Shown: positions 1 to 6,170, numbered from the stretch's first letter. The stretch is 6,301 nt of DNA from Coriobacteriales bacterium (GCA_031268525.1 JAIRXA010000203.1:1-6301), one strand, 5' to 3'. The notes: generated by a model from the letters alone, not told the origin. Numbers and translations: made by a program.

Positions 1-1
1 C

Positions 2-301
2 TTCAAACTGATCAGGGGTCTTTATCTGGCAGGGAACATGGTGGGTCGCAAGTTCAATATCTACTATCCCGGATTAGCGGCAGGGCTCGCTCTGGCTCAG
101 AATAGGATGGACGGATGGCATGCCGGCAAGCAGGCGGTGCTGGATGATGGTAGCAGTGACGGCGGGCCAGGCGCGCCGCCAAGGCCAGAGGTAGCTCCTG
201 GAGCCCTTCCTGATTCAATGCCTGAGGGCGCAGCTCCTCCTGAGGGAGCAGCCCCTCCTGAGGGAGCAGAAATCCCAGAAGGCGCAGCTCCTCCCTCCTG
301 A
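2..301 (+). CDS. C-terminal end of a fumarate-reductase-like FAD flavoprotein (partial)
   Basis: The frame is open from base 2 to a TGA at 299-301, so this is the 3' end of a gene starting upstream of the window. The first visible residues read GLYLAGNMVGRKF, then a PGLAAGLALA stretch and AGKQAV. This is the usual C-terminal FAD-contacting signature of FAD_binding_2 flavoproteins (fumarate, urocanate and related reductases: GLYAAGN...G...GLA...AGK). Family members use FAD to reduce C=C bonds; exported versions serve as anaerobic respiratory reductases. The substrate cannot be read from this fragment. After the fold ends, about 45 residues are added that are rich in Pro, Ala, Gly and Glu. They finish in four hexapeptide repeats of PEGAAP type. 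Such a tail is unusual for the family and may be a linker or surface-exposed spacer. The N-terminal region, any Tat signal and any FMN_bind domain lie outside the window. Confidence 0.72.
   Translation, partial: FKLIRGLYLAGNMVGRKFNIYYPGLAAGLALAQNRMDGWHAGKQAVLDDGSSDGGPGAPPRPEVAPGALPDSMPEGAAPPEGAAPPEGAEIPEGAAPPS
221..292 (+). repeat. Four 18-bp in-frame tandem repeats encoding PEGAAP hexapeptides
   Basis: Four consecutive 18-bp units lie at 221-238, 239-256, 257-274 and 275-292. They encode PEGAAP, PEGAAP, PEGAEI and PEGAAP, and are followed by Pro-Ser-stop. Units differ mostly at third codon positions. The third unit is altered in its last two codons (GAA ATC). The array forms the extreme C-terminus of the flavoprotein. 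Multiples of 18 bp keep the frame, so copy number could vary between strains without breaking the gene. Confidence 0.85.
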
Positions 302-332
302 TGGGCTGCAGGACAAGACGCATCGCCTCAAC

Positions 333-406
333 GCCGATTCGGCACCGAGGTGACAGCGAGTTACCGCATGAGAGCCGGTCGGAGGCACCCTGGCCGACTC
401 TCATGC
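333..406 (+). other. Cluster of adjacent hairpins in the 157-bp gap after the flavoprotein
   Basis: Positions 302-458 hold no supportable gene but contain inverted repeats. They are GCCG/CGGC at 333-336 and 340-343; GGTGAC/GTTACC at 349-354 and 360-365 (one G-T wobble, 5-nt loop); and, directly abutting, GCATGAGAG/CTCTCATGC at 366-374 and 398-406 (9 bp, perfect). Inside the last one, TCGG/CCGA at 379-382 and 394-397 extends the stem after a 4-nt bulge, leaving an 11-nt loop. No T-run follows, so it does not look like a standard Rho-independent terminator. It may still end transcription of the flavoprotein gene or act as a structured leader for the next gene. Confidence 0.5.
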
Positions 407-458
407 CAGGCAAGCAGATGTCGGATCATGAGGAGCATGATGGAGGTGAAGCTGGGAT

Positions 459-1148
459 ATGCAGTGTCCCTATTGCAAGGCACCCATCGAATCCCTGCGG
501 ACAAAATCCTTAGAGGAGTACCCGCTTGCCCAGCGAGTGAGCTACCAGATATCAGGAATGAAGCCGAATACCGACAAGGAGCCGTGCTCTTCATGCGGGC
601 AGACCATGCACATAAGGAGGCACCCTGTCACCAGAGAGGCCTATGTGCTGAGCAGGGAAGATGCCTACAGCCTGGATTCGATGAGACTGGCGAACCTGTA
701 CCTCAAGGTATCCGCTGATCCGTTCTCTCAGTTCGTGTCACGTTCCACCGATGATAACCGGTCTGTCGCGGACCTGATATGGGGCTTTCTCGACAGGAAG
801 CGGCTTGCCGCCTTGAAAAAGGGGGATTGGGATACTGTCAGCAAGGTATTGCTTCAGAAAGCCCGGTATCGCTGCGGCATAGGCAAGGCGTTCTTTTCGA
901 TACAACAGGACGCTTTGAGATACCAATTGAGGGATTTGCAGGAAAAGGGGGCTACCCATGTGAGAGTGGTTGCCGGTCACGACGCGCTGATATGCCCAAA
1001 ATGCGCCGAACTGGGAGGATCTGTATTCACTATTGAGGAGGCGCTGGAGAAGATGCCCCTCCCGGTACGATGCGATAACGCCGGTAGACAACACGCGATA
1101 GACAATGACCCTGGCTGGTGCCGCTGTTTTTATGTAAGGAAAGCCTGA
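459..1148 (+). CDS. Hypothetical cysteine-rich protein with zinc-ribbon N-terminus and CxxC...CxC C-terminus
   Basis: This is a 229-residue protein that I do not recognise as a named family. The ATG at 459 is the chosen start. An in-frame TGA lies at 447-449, and GGAGGT at 442-447 is a plausible, slightly distant ribosome site. The N-terminus carries CPYC (Cys3, Cys6) and CSSCG (Cys43, Cys46), a likely split zinc ribbon. The middle (about residues 60-165) is charged, largely helical-looking and has no obvious motif. The C-terminus has CPKC (Cys179, Cys182), then L-GG-VF-IEEA, a Pro-rich turn, Cys205 and a final CRC (Cys221, Cys223). The C-terminal pattern recalls the cysteine site at the end of phage minor head (SPP1 gp7-like) proteins. 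No other phage structural gene is visible, so a phage origin is only a suggestion. There is no signal peptide or membrane segment, so a cytoplasmic location is expected. No operon link to its neighbours is evident. Confidence 0.7.
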   Translation: MQCPYCKAPIESLRTKSLEEYPLAQRVSYQISGMKPNTDKEPCSSCGQTMHIRRHPVTREAYVLSREDAYSLDSMRLANLYLKVSADPFSQFVSRSTDDNRSVADLIWGFLDRKRLAALKKGDWDTVSKVLLQKARYRCGIGKAFFSIQQDALRYQLRDLQEKGATHVRVVAGHDALICPKCAELGGSVFTIEEALEKMPLPVRCDNAGRQHAIDNDPGWCRCFYVRKA

Positions 1149-1171
1149 CCGTCAGAGACTCCCCGGCTTTC
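1139..1171 (+). terminator. Weak candidate terminator hairpin after the cysteine-rich gene
   Basis: GAAAGCC (1139-1145) and GGCTTTC (1165-1171) form a 7-bp perfect stem that overlaps the TGA of the upstream gene. The 19-nt loop contains a further small inverted repeat (CTGAC/GTCAG at 1145-1155). Only a broken T-rich stretch (ATTCTTTC) follows, so termination efficiency is doubtful. Its position, just before the 170-bp leader of the respiratory cluster, is right for separating two transcription units. Confidence 0.35.
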
Positions 1172-1307
1172 ATTCTTTCGACTGACGCTGGTTATGTGCG
1201 TTGAAGTGAGTCTTAAAGCACAGCGAAAAAGGAGAAGGACGCGTAGGGAGGATCTATCTTCAGTCCCGCCGGCAAGAAGGATATGTACGGAAAACAGAAT
1301 AGCGACG

Positions 1308-1314
1308 AAGGAGG
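1308..1314 (+). promoter_or_regulatory. Ribosome binding site that fixes the TTG start of the ferredoxin subunit
   Basis: AAGGAGG lies five bases before a TTG at 1320-1322. Starting there gives a Tat signal with its twin arginines at residues 9-10, as expected. The ATG at 1194 is in the same frame but has no good ribosome site and would put 42 extra, highly charged residues before the signal. The stretch 1149-1319 is therefore best read as an untranslated leader. I see no convincing -35/-10 pair in it. Confidence 0.75.
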
Positions 1315-1319
1315 AAACA

Positions 1320-1985
1320 TTGGACGCAGAGAAGACCATCTCACGACGCTCCCTGCTGGAAGGAGCGGGCACTTTAGGCACGATTGCGCTTGCTTTGGGC
1401 GCGCCGAGCATCTCCAGTTTCACCACAGCCTTTGCCGATGAGGTCGCCACCACCCCATCGCAGGCCTTAGACGACCGACAGGTCGTATTCACCTTCAAAT
1501 CCGAGCTTTGCACCAGTTGCGGCGCGTGCGTGGATGCCTGTCGCAAGTACAACAACACACCAGCAGAGATGCCCGCACGCCGCAAACTGTATGCCTACAC
1601 GCTTGAAAACGGTCAAGAGCTTCCCATCACGACCTCATGTATGCACTGTAAAAACCCCTCGTGTGTGGCGGTATGTCCCGCGAAGGCCATAGAGAAGCGC
1701 TCGGATGGTATCGTGGCCTTGCACACCGAGCGCTGCATAGGCTGCAAGTACTGCTACAGCGCCTGCCCCTTCGGGGTGCCCCACTATACCGACGAGGCCA
1801 TGGACAAGTGCGACTTCTGCCTGGGAAACGGCGTAGAGCCGGGGACCCGTCCGCGCTGTGCTACCTCCTGCCCCACCGGGGCTTTGGATGCCGGACGCCT
1901 ACGCGATGTCATGGCCCGCATAGAGGGCTCTGAGGGCTATGTACGCCTCTCCGCTTCAACCGACCCGTCACTTTATCTGGCCTAG
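1320..1985 (+). CDS. Tat-exported four-cluster [4Fe-4S] ferredoxin subunit (DmsB/NrfC type)
   Basis: This 221-residue electron-transfer subunit of a membrane-bound respiratory oxidoreductase begins at TTG 1320. The N-terminus has a Tat signal: SRRSLL at residues 8-13, a hydrophobic stretch to about 38, and a likely cleavage near FADE. Sixteen cysteines form four cluster sets: 64/67/70/74 (CxxCxxCxxxC); 107/110/115/119 (CxxCx4CxxxCP); 139/142/145/149 (CxxCxxCxxxCP); and 164/167/180/184 (CxxCx12CxxxCP). This is the complete layout of the DmsB/NrfC/PhsB family, with no cluster lost. In that family the subunit docks on an NrfD/DmsC-type membrane protein and passes electrons between quinol and a catalytic subunit on the outer face. 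The next gene, 12 bases downstream, encodes such a membrane protein. No molybdopterin subunit is present; the only catalytic candidate is the OYE-type flavoprotein two genes on. Confidence 0.93.
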   Translation: MDAEKTISRRSLLEGAGTLGTIALALGAPSISSFTTAFADEVATTPSQALDDRQVVFTFKSELCTSCGACVDACRKYNNTPAEMPARRKLYAYTLENGQELPITTSCMHCKNPSCVAVCPAKAIEKRSDGIVALHTERCIGCKYCYSACPFGVPHYTDEAMDKCDFCLGNGVEPGTRPRCATSCPTGALDAGRLRDVMARIEGSEGYVRLSASTDPSLYLA

Positions 1986-1997
1986 GGAGGTATCCAT

Positions 1998-2969
1998 ATG
2001 TTGGAAGTGCAGACAGCCTGGGGATGGCAACCTGCCCTCTACCTGTTTTTAGGAGGTTTGGGAGCGGGGGCATTCATAGCCGCAGCCGTCCTGTTTTTTG
2101 CACCTGTCAAGACGCGCACCATCAAAGGCAAAGAGAAGGTATTATGCGCAAGTACCTGGGTGGCAACCGTATGCCTTGTTGTCGGCCTGCTTCTGCTTTT
2201 AAGTGAGCTTACCCAGCCTTTGCGCGCACTCATGCTGTGGCAATCCTTCAGCAACCTTGAGTCATGGATGGCACTCGGTGCCTGGATAATACTTATCGCC
2301 CTTGTTCTTTTCGGTATCACTGCTGTGTGCTTAAGTACGACTTTCATCCCCGCGCTCAAGAAGATAAACGTATCCGGCGGTGTTTACACGTTCCTGTTTT
2401 GCGCAGGCTCGCTCGCCGGTCTTTGTCTTGCCATCTATACCGGTGTACTCCTGATGGCGGCAGAGGGCATACCGTTTTGGGACAGTTGGCTTTTGCCCTG
2501 TCTGTTCACCGTCTCAGCACTCGGTACCGGTATGGCCGCACTAGAGATAATCACGGCTTTTGTCGGGCGCAAGGATACGGCATCTGAGGAGAAGGGCTTT
2601 ACCCTTCTCAAAAGAGCCGTACCTGTCTTACTCGTGATAGAAGCCATCGTCCTGTTTGCCTATGTACTCACAATGGCAGGCGCAGGCGCTGACGACACGA
2701 CAGCTGAAGCCGCCTCCCAATCCGCCGCGCTGCTTGTGAGCGGCGAGCTTGCCATCATCTTCTGGGGTTTGGTCGTTGCCTGCGCACTCATCATCCCACT
2801 GGTGGCCGCTATAGCCAAGGTCCTCATAAAGGGCAAGGCATCGGGGAGTTTTGCCATCATCGGCGCTTTGTTCGCCCTTGTCGGGGGATGCGCGCTGCGT
2901 TTCACGATACTGCTCGCGGGTATACACGCCGACCCGGTCTTTGACGCGCTGTCAAAGCTCGTCTCTTAA
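1998..2969 (+). CDS. NrfD/PsrC-type integral membrane quinol-oxidising subunit
   Basis: This 323-residue polytopic membrane protein has about eight predicted helices, near residues 12-34, 48-71, 88-113, 128-152, 158-188, 206-228, 243-276 and 283-308. The opening WGWQPALYLFLGGLGAGAF, with its glycine-rich first helix, is the hallmark of NrfD/PsrC proteins; a Glu in helix 2 and later polar residues fit the family. It should anchor the ferredoxin subunit at the membrane and exchange electrons with menaquinone/menaquinol, without haem. The ATG at 1998 is supported by GGGAGG at 1985-1990, seven bases upstream, which overlaps the stop of the ferredoxin gene. The 12-base gap upstream and 16-base gap downstream indicate one operon and co-translation. 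The exact family branch (NrfD, PsrC or DmsC) cannot be settled by eye; NrfD/PsrC is favoured by length and the N-terminal motif. Confidence 0.88.
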   Translation: MLEVQTAWGWQPALYLFLGGLGAGAFIAAAVLFFAPVKTRTIKGKEKVLCASTWVATVCLVVGLLLLLSELTQPLRALMLWQSFSNLESWMALGAWIILIALVLFGITAVCLSTTFIPALKKINVSGGVYTFLFCAGSLAGLCLAIYTGVLLMAAEGIPFWDSWLLPCLFTVSALGTGMAALEIITAFVGRKDTASEEKGFTLLKRAVPVLLVIEAIVLFAYVLTMAGAGADDTTAEAASQSAALLVSGELAIIFWGLVVACALIIPLVAAIAKVLIKGKASGSFAIIGALFALVGGCALRFTILLAGIHADPVFDALSKLVS

Positions 2970-2985
2970 GGAAAGGAGAAAACCC

Positions 2986-3825
2986 ATGACCAGGAGACTT
3001 TCACGTCGGGGCTTCCTCGCGGGAGCGGGTATCGTGGGCCTCGGCGTCGCAGGGGCAACCGTCGGGCGCGTCGGCATAGCCGAAGCGGTTGAGGTAGCGC
3101 CGACTGCGCTGCCGGCTGTCCAGCCCGCCGCCGCGGTGATGGTGGTCGAGGACGCATCCGCCTCCACACCAGCCTCACCATCCACGGACAGCACCATCGG
3201 TGCCCATGACACCACCTACGGCGCCATACTCAATCCGCAGGAGGACTTCTCCGCAGCGACCACCGACTACTCCGCGCTTTTCTCGCCTCTGCAGATAGCC
3301 CACATCACCCTGAAGAACCGCATGATGAAAAGCTGCGCAGGTTCCGAGATGCAGAAGTCACCAGACTGGCCCTCGGACACCAACCTGGCCTATTACGAGG
3401 CGTTCTGTAAGGGCGGTATCGGCATGATCTGCTATGAGCCGTCCTCCATCATCCCCGGCAGCGGCATTCCCACGGTCGCAGACGTCGCCTCGGGCGCTGT
3501 TGGTGGCGAGGCAGAAGCGCCGCCCGCTGACGCAAGTGGGGCACCAGAGGTTACCGCCACGCCCGGCGGCTTGGAGGCAGGCGTGATACCATTAGGAGCA
3601 CAGATGGATTTGAGCACCGACGCGGGCATCCCCGGCCACAAGGTCATCGCGGATGCGATGCACGCGCTCGATACACCGATAATTGCTCAAATGCTGGACA
3701 TGTTTATGGCCACGGGTGGCGGATCATCGCTGGTGCAAGCATCCAAACTCGAAAACGCCATGAACACCCCCCCCCCTCATGCAGACCACCGAGGCAGTAC
3801 ACATGCAGCAGCAAGCCTTTATTGA
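2986..3825 (+). CDS. Tat-exported OYE-family flavoprotein reductase, N-terminal part (frameshifted)
   Basis: The ATG at 2986 is preceded by AAAGGAG (2972-2978) with ideal spacing. The product begins with a strong Tat signal: LSRRGFLAGAG at residues 5-15, then a hydrophobic stretch to about AEA at 34. A low-complexity Ala/Pro/Ser/Thr linker follows (about 35-90). The TIM barrel starts near residue 95 with YSALFSPLQI...LKNRM, the standard opening of NADH:flavin oxidoreductase/OYE proteins. Residues about 163-205 form an Ala/Gly/Pro/Glu-rich insertion not seen in ordinary OYEs, before GIPGHKVIADAMHAL rejoins the family pattern. The canonical QLxHxGR segment is replaced by IAQMLDMFMATGGG. The frame is lost in a ten-C run (3767-3776): true homology ends at residue 263, and the last 16 residues to the TAG at 3825 are out-of-frame read-through. 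Removing one C joins this to the reading frame beginning at 3779. It is the third gene of the operon and the presumed catalytic subunit. Confidence 0.88.
   Translation: MTRRLSRRGFLAGAGIVGLGVAGATVGRVGIAEAVEVAPTALPAVQPAAAVMVVEDASASTPASPSTDSTIGAHDTTYGAILNPQEDFSAATTDYSALFSPLQIAHITLKNRMMKSCAGSEMQKSPDWPSDTNLAYYEAFCKGGIGMICYEPSSIIPGSGIPTVADVASGAVGGEAEAPPADASGAPEVTATPGGLEAGVIPLGAQMDLSTDAGIPGHKVIADAMHALDTPIIAQMLDMFMATGGGSSLVQASKLENAMNTPPPHADHRGSTHAAASLY
3767..3776 (+). repeat. Ten-C homopolymer carrying the frameshift in the OYE-type gene
   Basis: The run is C x10, flanked by AACA and TCATG. Upstream coding is in the frame of 2986; downstream coding, in the frame of 3779, continues the same OYE domain without loss. 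With nine C the text reads Asn-Thr-Pro-Pro-Leu-Met-Gln and the protein is 929 residues. The tract lies inside conserved fold rather than in a linker. It could be an assembly error, a slippage-prone phase-variation tract, a +1 recoding site on proline codons, or a fixed lesion. Confidence 0.9.
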
Positions 3826-5776
3826 TGCCGCCGTGCGCTACTGGGAGGCAGGTTTTGACGGCGTGGAGATCAACGCCTCCTGCAACCATTACTTCTCAAC
3901 CTTCCTCTCGCGTTTCGCCAACAACGAGCGCACCGACCAGTATAGTGGAGCAAGCATAGAGAATCGCTGCCGCATCATCACCGAGATCATCGAGGGCATC
4001 CGCGCACAGGTAGGGCAAGATTTCATCATTCAAGTCCTGTACAGCGGTGTGGAAGGGCGCATTGACGAGTTGGGCAGGGACGAGTTGTGTACCACTGTGG
4101 AGGAAGCCTGCGAGATGGCCAGGCTGTTCGAGAGGGCAGGGGCCAGTTGCCTGCACATCCGTTCCCAGCTCTATGGCCACCACAGCGCCGGCTTCATGCC
4201 CGACATCCTGCATTATTGTGAGCACGGAGACACCGGCTATGCCTCGGTCATCGACTATAGGAAGCATTTTGGTGGTGCCCTGCTCGGTCAGTACGAAGGT
4301 TTTGCCGCCCTGCTGGACATGGCCGCGCGCATCAAGTCCAGCGTTGACATCCCTGTGGGCATCGTGGGCGCTGTCGACCCACGCGCGACGCCAGACCTGA
4401 TCGACAGCGCCATCAGGGACGGCAAAATCGACTACATCCTCATGACCCGCGCGCTGATGGCCGACATGGCCTTACCCAACAAACTCAAGGAGGGCAGGCG
4501 TGATGAGATCGCTCCTTGTGTGCGCTGTATGACCTGTTTCGTGGCGCCTTTCGGCATCGGCCAGCCGATGTATTGCCGCGTCAATCCGGCTTTGACCAAC
4601 GCCTTCGACGTGGATATGCCCGAGGGCTATGACCCGCTGCCGGCTGCCGGCCACCTGAGCGTCATGGTCGTCGGCGCAGGGCCGGCCGGTATGGAAGCCG
4701 CACGCATCGCGGCCCAGCGCGGTTATAAGGTGACGCTGTATGAGAAACGTGAGGACGTGGCCGGACTCATGAACCTCGCCATGAGCGTGAAGGGCCCGCA
4801 CGAGCGCATCATCGACCACAAGGACTATCTCAAGCGCCAGCTCGAAGTGCAGGGCGTGACACTCGTCAAGAACAAGGAAGTGGACCTTGCCTTCATCCAG
4901 GAGGAGGCTCCCGATGTCGTCGTTATCGCTGTCGGCGGGCTTTGCGATACGCTGCCCTTCTCCGCCTCGGGCACGGTCATCTCCATCGAGGATTTTTACA
5001 AGGGTACTGTCTCGATTGACGAGGTTCCGCAAAACATTGTCATCTACGGCGCTCAGTTGCTTGCGGCCGACCTCGCGGAGCATTTCTTGAAGATAGGCAG
5101 GAAGGTGACGATACTGAACCCCGGCCCTGAAGACGAGGTGCTTCAGGATGCCCCCGTCTGGCCTAAGATGATGGGCAGAGAGTGGCTGCATACCAAGGGG
5201 GCGAGGATATACAACAACGTCGTGGTGCAAAGCGCCGAAAACGGCATGGTGACCTTTGATACCGAGTACGGTACCACGGAGACGCTTCCCTTCGATGCCC
5301 TCATCAACGGGATGTCTCTGCAACCCAATCGCGAACTGTACGATGCCATCAGGGAAATGACCATCACAAAGACGGTCAACGACACCGAGACCTCCTACAC
5401 GCCGGAAGCCTATGCGGTAGGCGACTGCCACAGCCCAAGCAACATCGCACACGCCACCCAGCGCGCCAATGTCGCGGCACGCCAGATAGGTAGCGGCTCC
5501 GCCGAAGCCGACGAGCCTTTGGGAGAGAACCAGTACCGCGGCACGGCCGTGGGCTTCGGCGACCTCAGCGTGACCATCACCGTGGAGAGTGGCTCCATCA
5601 CCGCAGCCAAGGTCAACACATCGCAGGAGACCGTGGGCTACGCGCGTCATCTCGGTGAGCAATTCGCCCCACAGATAGTCGCGAAGGGTGACATCGACGC
5701 CGTATCTGGCGCGACCGTTACCTGTGATGCTGTGCAGGATGCTCTTGCCCAGGCCAAAAGCCAGGCAGGACTGTGA
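3779..5776 (+). CDS. OYE-family flavoprotein reductase, C-terminal part: barrel, 4Fe-4S, FAD module and FMN_bind domain
   Basis: This 665-residue continuation of the gene at 2986 lies beyond the ten-C frameshift; merged residue numbers are 264 higher. Residues 1-240 complete the OYE barrel: GFDGVEINAS, then NNERTDQYSG-S-ENR, and VGAVDPRATPDLIDSAI with LMTRALMAD at the FMN-phosphate end. Cys247, 250, 253 and 266 form the 4Fe-4S site typical of the 2,4-dienoyl-CoA reductase/trimethylamine dehydrogenase branch. A dinucleotide module follows, with GAGPAG at 299-304. The second Rossmann loop, at 424 onward, reads GAQLLA instead of GxGxxG. GDCHSPSN near the end of this module matches the usual FAD-contact position. 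Residues about 580-665 are an FMN_bind domain with DAVSGATVT (640-648), the signature for covalent FMN attachment by ApbE. Usual relatives are 640-680 residues without signal or FMN_bind; the merged protein is 929. The substrate is unknown. An independent start here is unlikely: no good ribosome site, and it begins in mid-barrel. Confidence 0.88.
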   Translation: MQTTEAVHMQQQAFIDAAVRYWEAGFDGVEINASCNHYFSTFLSRFANNERTDQYSGASIENRCRIITEIIEGIRAQVGQDFIIQVLYSGVEGRIDELGRDELCTTVEEACEMARLFERAGASCLHIRSQLYGHHSAGFMPDILHYCEHGDTGYASVIDYRKHFGGALLGQYEGFAALLDMAARIKSSVDIPVGIVGAVDPRATPDLIDSAIRDGKIDYILMTRALMADMALPNKLKEGRRDEIAPCVRCMTCFVAPFGIGQPMYCRVNPALTNAFDVDMPEGYDPLPAAGHLSVMVVGAGPAGMEAARIAAQRGYKVTLYEKREDVAGLMNLAMSVKGPHERIIDHKDYLKRQLEVQGVTLVKNKEVDLAFIQEEAPDVVVIAVGGLCDTLPFSASGTVISIEDFYKGTVSIDEVPQNIVIYGAQLLAADLAEHFLKIGRKVTILNPGPEDEVLQDAPVWPKMMGREWLHTKGARIYNNVVVQSAENGMVTFDTEYGTTETLPFDALINGMSLQPNRELYDAIREMTITKTVNDTETSYTPEAYAVGDCHSPSNIAHATQRANVAARQIGSGSAEADEPLGENQYRGTAVGFGDLSVTITVESGSITAAKVNTSQETVGYARHLGEQFAPQIVAKGDIDAVSGATVTCDAVQDALAQAKSQAGL

Positions 5777-5852
5777 GGAAACGCTGTGCTTGCCGTGTTT
5801 TTAGAGAAGCACAATGCAATAAGGAGTACGGAGTATTGTGAGTGGCAACATG

Positions 5853-5861
5853 AAAGGAGGT
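5853..5861 (+). promoter_or_regulatory. Strong ribosome binding site for the MazF-like remnant
   Basis: AAAGGAGGT lies seven bases before the ATG at 5869 and is the best match to the 16S tail in the window. A second, weaker AAGGAG sits at 5821-5826, eleven bases before a GTG at 5838 in another frame. That may be what is left of an upstream antitoxin start, but no antitoxin is encoded in the 92-bp gap 5777-5868. Confidence 0.65.
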
Positions 5862-6019
5862 CAGATATATGGGAAAACCCATATTGCGGGGCGATCTGTA
5901 CTACGCCGACTTAAACCCCGTCGTCGGCAGCGAGCAGGGCGGTGTTCGCCCTGTCCGTATCCTATCAAACGACATCGGCAACAGGCATGGCCCCACCGTC
6001 ATCGTCGCGGCAGCAGTCA

Positions 6020-6133
6020 AGTGGGATGGGCGACAAGTTCGACATCCCCCCGCAAAAACAGGCGTGCCAGGAGTTCGTTGCCACACGGCAGGACTGGGAG
6101 CCTTACCACGAGCTGTCCGAATTCGGCGTCTCT
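6020..6133 (+). pseudogene. Probable serine-recombinase N-terminal fragment in a different frame
   Basis: In the frame beginning at 6020, overlapping the MazF remnant, the translation contains GDKFDIPPQKQACQEF, then DW and LSEFGVS. This matches the spacing of the resolvase/large serine recombinase N-terminal region (S-E-Q...I-QK-AC-EF....W.....Y-E-GVSG). The preceding catalytic Ser and the following Gly and downstream domain are missing, so only about 38 residues remain. Base composition and codon choice in this frame look more natural than in the frame of the MazF remnant. I take it as debris from a mobile element whose breakpoints fall near 6015 and 6134. The family call is by eye on a short stretch and could be wrong. 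Confidence 0.42.
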
Positions 6134-6170
6134 ACACCCACGCCATTGCGCAGAACGGCCGCACCGCAGC

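Noticed and set aside
54..413. Minus-strand open frame with repeated LLPQE-like units
   Set aside because: The repeats are the antisense of the PEGAAP array; the + strand frame carries a recognisable FAD signature.
1194..1319. Upstream ATG start for the ferredoxin subunit
   Set aside because: There is no good ribosome site, and it would put 42 charged residues before the Tat signal. TTG 1320 has AAGGAGG at ideal spacing.
20..1981. Shared 11-mer CTTTATCTGGC at 20-30 and 1971-1981
   Set aside because: Both encode Leu-Tyr-Leu-Ala in unrelated proteins, with no extended flanking similarity; coincidence.
2851..2985. Upstream start for the OYE-type gene
   Set aside because: It overlaps the NrfD gene and would bury the Tat signal. 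ATG 2986 has a strong ribosome site.
4472..5662. Long open frame of 396 residues on the minus strand
   Set aside because: It lies wholly opposite the flavoprotein gene, whose domains are clear. Its translation is His/Gly/Arg/Leu-rich with no motif, as expected of a shadow of high-GC coding sequence.
5785..5813. Inverted repeat TGTGCTT/AAGCACA after the flavoprotein gene as a terminator
   Set aside because: It is a 7-bp, AT-containing stem with a 15-nt loop and no T-run behind it, too weak to call.
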